A DNA stretch of 14,955 bases from Actinomycetota bacterium (GTDB lineage Bacteria > Actinomycetota > Actinomycetes > Mycobacteriales > Mycobacteriaceae). Each line of letters begins with the position of its first letter. Position 1 is the first letter of the stretch. The stretch covers positions 1 through 14,955 of the forward strand of contig SYAB01000041.1 of the NCBI GenBank assembly GCA_005787665.1. The letters run 5' to 3'. The notes below the pieces were generated by a model. That model saw only the letters and a program-made list of their open reading frames with translations. It was not told where the DNA came from and made no database searches. Positions 12,674 through 14,955 of this stretch are shown in pieces. A program made the translations under genes and the position numbers.

Positions 12674-13957
12674 TCAGAGCACGCTGACCGGGTCGCGCAC
12701 CCCGCGCAACACCAACGTGAACAGATCCTGGCGCTGCCTCGCCTCGCCGGCGCCGTCATCGGAGATCAGCAGCACGCTGTAGGTACCGTCATCGAGCCTG
12801 GGGCCCAGCGTGATTCCCTCGAAGTTGTTGGTGAGGAACACGCTCTGCCAGATCAGCCGTTTGGCCACCGGCGTGAAGCCGCCGTCGGCGAGGCTCGGCA
12901 GGGCCGACACGTCGGTGGCGCCGGTGAAGTCGAGCAGGTAGACCCGCGACCGGAAGGAGGGCAGGAAGCCGCCCAACTCCCGTTCGAGGGCCAGCACCCG
13001 CCCGTCCGGAAGTGCGAGCAGATCGACCAGTCCGCTGCGCTCGGCGGTGGTGAACGGCGAGAGGGCACTGATCCGCTCGGTGCGGTAGGCGTACTGCGCC
13101 AGCGCCGCGACATCCTCGCCGCCGAACTCCTGCAGGCGGACCCAGGTTCCCGACCGGGTGGTGGACAGCGCGCCGTCGGACTTCAGGGCCTCCTCGTTGG
13201 CGGTCCAGAGCCGTCCCGCTCCGAAACTGAGCGCCTCCAGGCCAAAGTTGTTCTGCACGTTGGCCGGCCGATAGATCTCGGGCACCGGGACGGCGCCGAC
13301 CCTGGCCCCGGTGGCGAGGCTGAATTCGCCTATGGTGGAGGTGGATTCGTCGGCTATCCAGGCGGTGCCGGTGCCGGGGCGCAGCGCGATGCCCTCGGCA
13401 TCACTACCCATTCCCGGCGCGCTGATGGCGCCGGCGATGGTGGCGGAGTTGACCCAGCCGAACCCCGCGGCCAATACGGTGGCGAGCTGGAAGATGGAGG
13501 TGGCGCCGTTGTCGCCCACTGCGTAGTAGGTGGAGCCGCCGCCGTAGGTGATCCCGCTCAGTTCGGCGGCACCGGTGGAGCCACTCTTCAGCGGGTAGCG
13601 GCCCTGACCGGTGGGGGTCAGCATCAGCCTGGGCTGGGCCACCGCGGCGGTCGACACCGTCGGGGGTGCGGCGCTGCGCCCCCGACGGGCGGTGGCCGAG
13701 GTGGTTGACGTGGCTGAGGCGGCCGGGGTGCGGGCGGCGACGGCCCTCGAGCGCGGTCCGGCGCTCTCGGCGGTGCCGGCGCTGTCGGCGGATCGTCGCG
13801 CCGGGGAACTGACCGAGTCGCGGTCCCCCCGGCTGTCATCGGCCCAGGCCGGGGCTGCGGCGGCCAGGGCCGCCGTGCCGAGTCCGATGCCGAGTCCGAT
13901 GCCGAGGGCGACCGCAAGTCCGCCGGCACGTCCCACGGCGGTCGGGGAGAAGGCCAC
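12674..13957 (-). CDS. Secreted phytase-like/esterase-like beta-propeller protein (PF13449 type)
   Basis: 427 residues. A signal peptide with GIGLGIGLG repeats ends near AWA-D (residue 39/40). It is followed by a low-complexity Ser/Ala/Arg/Thr linker (about 41-105), then a domain (about 120-427) like the 'esterase-like activity of phytase' family. Visible marks are LSGITYGGGSTYYAVGDNG, GSDAEGIALRPGTGTAWIADE, LEALSFGAGRLWTANEEAL, LLALPDGRVLALEREL and the characteristic end NNFEGITLGPRLDDG followed by LLISDDGAG. The acidic D/E-E-G motifs suggest metal-assisted propeller blades. Described members have phosphatase/esterase-type activity, but substrates are poorly known. GTG 13957 directly follows the TAA of the DUF4185 gene with no gap and no clear ribosome site; an in-frame GTG seven codons later would also give a good signal peptide. 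It runs convergently into the HNH gene with 3 bases between stops. Confidence 0.8.
   Translation of the reverse strand: MAFSPTAVGRAGGLAVALGIGLGIGLGTAALAAAAPAWADDSRGDRDSVSSPARRSADSAGTAESAGPRSRAVAARTPAASATSTTSATARRGRSAAPPTVSTAAVAQPRLMLTPTGQGRYPLKSGSTGAAELSGITYGGGSTYYAVGDNGATSIFQLATVLAAGFGWVNSATIAGAISAPGMGSDAEGIALRPGTGTAWIADESTSTIGEFSLATGARVGAVPVPEIYRPANVQNNFGLEALSFGAGRLWTANEEALKSDGALSTTRSGTWVRLQEFGGEDVAALAQYAYRTERISALSPFTTAERSGLVDLLALPDGRVLALERELGGFLPSFRSRVYLLDFTGATDVSALPSLADGGFTPVAKRLIWQSVFLTNNFEGITLGPRLDDGTYSVLLISDDGAGEARQRQDLFTLVLRGVRDPVSVL
13878..13906 (-). repeat. 12-bp tandem repeat in the phytase-like signal peptide
   Basis: CCGAGTCCGATG occurs twice in a row, followed by CCGAG (2.4 copies on the + strand). 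On the coding strand it yields the GIGLGIGLG hydrophobic core. The unit is a multiple of three, so gain or loss of copies would change signal-peptide length without a frameshift. Confidence 0.8.
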
Positions 13958-14955
13958 TTAGACCAGTGCGGTGACGGGAGCGAGGGGGCTCAGGTCGGTC
14001 TGCATCAGAACGACGTTGTAATTGCTCCAGATCGACATATTCCAGTACAGGTTGGACTCGTCGGGGTCACCGTTGGAGTCCTTGAGATCACCGGTGCCCG
14101 AGAGCGGGTGGATCATCGGCGCATAGAGCCCCGGGTACTGGATTGAGGTCGCGAGCGTGACCGGATCCGACCATGGCCCCTCCGGGGTGTCGGCGGTGCG
14201 CAGGATGACGTTGTTGGCGCCGTTGCCGTACAGCACGACGTACTTGTCGAGGTACTCGTTGTACTGGACCGACATCTCGCTGACGTTGCCGCCGGTCTTC
14301 GCGCCGAACAGCCCGGCGAACCAGCCGCCGAAGAACTTCGGGTTGTTTGCCAGGTCCTTGACGAAGCCGAACAGACCGCTGGAGTTCGGCGAGTCGCCGA
14401 TGATGGGCGCGGCCACGGCGGGCTTGTCGCGCACCCAGCTGCCGCCGTCCCAGTACTCGTACTGCCCCAGGTCGGTGATGGCGCCCTCGGGCACCCGGGA
14501 CAGGAACGCCGAGCCCTGCCGGCCGGCCGGGGTGCCGAACGCGTAGATGTAGCGGGTCTCCCCGGGGGCGACCTTTTCTTCCGGCTGCAGCACGTAGGCC
14601 ATCTGCTGGAAGTTCTGGCTCCCCGCGACGTACGGGGTCGAGGAGCGGAACCAGCCCGCGGAGCGCACACTCGAACTCTGCAGAACCCACTTGTCGGTGT
14701 TCTCGTCGTACATCGAGATCGCCGAGTAGTTCGTGGTCCAGCGACCGGGGGAATCCCACGACTTCACCGACATGTAGTTGACGTAGTTCTCGCTGTTGGC
14801 GTAGACCGCAGCGGTCGGGATGTTGGTGACCTCGGAGCCGATGAAGAACACCTGGTTTCGGGCAGCCGGGATGAACTGGTAGGCGTACCCGGTCTCTTCC
14901 AGCGTCAGGCCGTTGTAGAGCTGGGTGTCGTTGCTGATCAACAGGACGTTGGAGC
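13958..14955 (-). CDS. DUF4185 protein (GH183-type endo-D-arabinanase family), C-terminal part
   Basis: Partial gene: the frame is open to the right edge (first visible residues SNVLLISNDT), so signal peptide and N-terminal blade(s) lie outside; 331 residues are visible, ending at TAA 13960-13958. Blade-like repeats are seen: WTTNYSAISMYDENTDKWV, FQQMAYVLQPEEK, YIYAFGTPAGRQGSAFLSRV, EMSVQYNEYLDKYVVLYGNG and VILRTADTPEGPWSDPV, then LYAPMIHPL and LYWNMSIWSNYNVVLMQTDL at the end. This is the DUF4185 pattern, common in mycobacteria. From memory, members of this family were shown to be endo-acting D-arabinanases (GH183) that cut the arabinan of arabinogalactan and lipoarabinomannan. A glycine-rich hydrophobic insert (about GLFGFVKDLANNPKFFGGW) is unlike the propeller pattern. 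The phytase-like gene follows immediately. Family call is good; activity of this copy is untested, since catalytic acids are probably upstream. Confidence 0.8.
   Translation of the reverse strand, partial: SNVLLISNDTQLYNGLTLEETGYAYQFIPAARNQVFFIGSEVTNIPTAAVYANSENYVNYMSVKSWDSPGRWTTNYSAISMYDENTDKWVLQSSSVRSAGWFRSSTPYVAGSQNFQQMAYVLQPEEKVAPGETRYIYAFGTPAGRQGSAFLSRVPEGAITDLGQYEYWDGGSWVRDKPAVAAPIIGDSPNSSGLFGFVKDLANNPKFFGGWFAGLFGAKTGGNVSEMSVQYNEYLDKYVVLYGNGANNVILRTADTPEGPWSDPVTLATSIQYPGLYAPMIHPLSGTGDLKDSNGDPDESNLYWNMSIWSNYNVVLMQTDLSPLAPVTALV

Noticed and set aside
1..14955. tRNA/rRNA genes, insertion sequences, CRISPR arrays, phage genes
   Set aside because: None was found by reading the sequence; there are no direct-repeat arrays, transposase motifs or cloverleaf-like segments in the gaps.

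Overview
The window looks like chromosomal DNA from a high-GC actinobacterium of the Mycobacteriales, most likely an environmental Mycolicibacterium/Mycobacterium. The evidence is uniformly GC-rich coding sequence, frequent GTG starts, possible leaderless start sites (TANNNT-like -10 boxes 6-7 nt before the start codon), a DUF4185 protein (a family with known endo-D-arabinanase members acting on mycobacterial cell-wall arabinan), a GjpA-like envelope protein, and a DsbA-like protein resembling the mycothiol-dependent reductase Rv2466c. Genus is inferred. No tRNA, rRNA, insertion sequence, CRISPR array or prophage gene was seen.

Layout. (1) 1-3368, + strand: the 3' part of a prokaryotic pentameric ligand-gated ion channel (Cys-loop receptor superfamily), then an MgtC/SapB-DUF4010 membrane protein 20 nt later, then an APC-family amino acid/amine permease 40 nt later. 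(2) 3490-4722, +: a secreted GjpA-like protein with an Ala/Pro/Glu repeat tail. (3) 4741-6000, -: a CPA1 Na+/H+ antiporter, convergent with (2). (4) 6111-7322, +: a secreted M15 (VanY-like) D,D-peptidase and a DsbA/Rv2466c-like thioredoxin-fold protein. (5) 10722-7353, -: an ascorbate-type PTS operon made of a fused IIA-IIB protein, UlaA-type IIC, and a Tat-lipoprotein short-chain dehydrogenase that overlaps the IIC gene by ATGA. (6) 10843-12670, +: a CaCA-type Ca2+/H+ antiporter and a secreted HNH nuclease. (7) 14955-12674, -: the C-terminal part of a DUF4185 protein, abutting a secreted phytase-like/esterase-like beta-propeller protein.

The window is dominated by membrane transport (channel, permease, two cation/proton antiporters, PTS) and by secreted or envelope proteins. 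Every + strand block runs tail-to-tail into a - strand block with only 3-30 nt between stop codons.

The most striking item is the ligand-gated channel. Its M2 core closely resembles vertebrate glycine-receptor M2, but it carries a GLIC-like glutamate at the -2' position. It sits in an apparent operon with an MgtC/DUF4010 protein and an APC permease, which suggests a possible ligand-sensing ion-flux and uptake module. Second is the ascorbate-type PTS operon that ends in an apparently exported NAD(P)-fold dehydrogenase.
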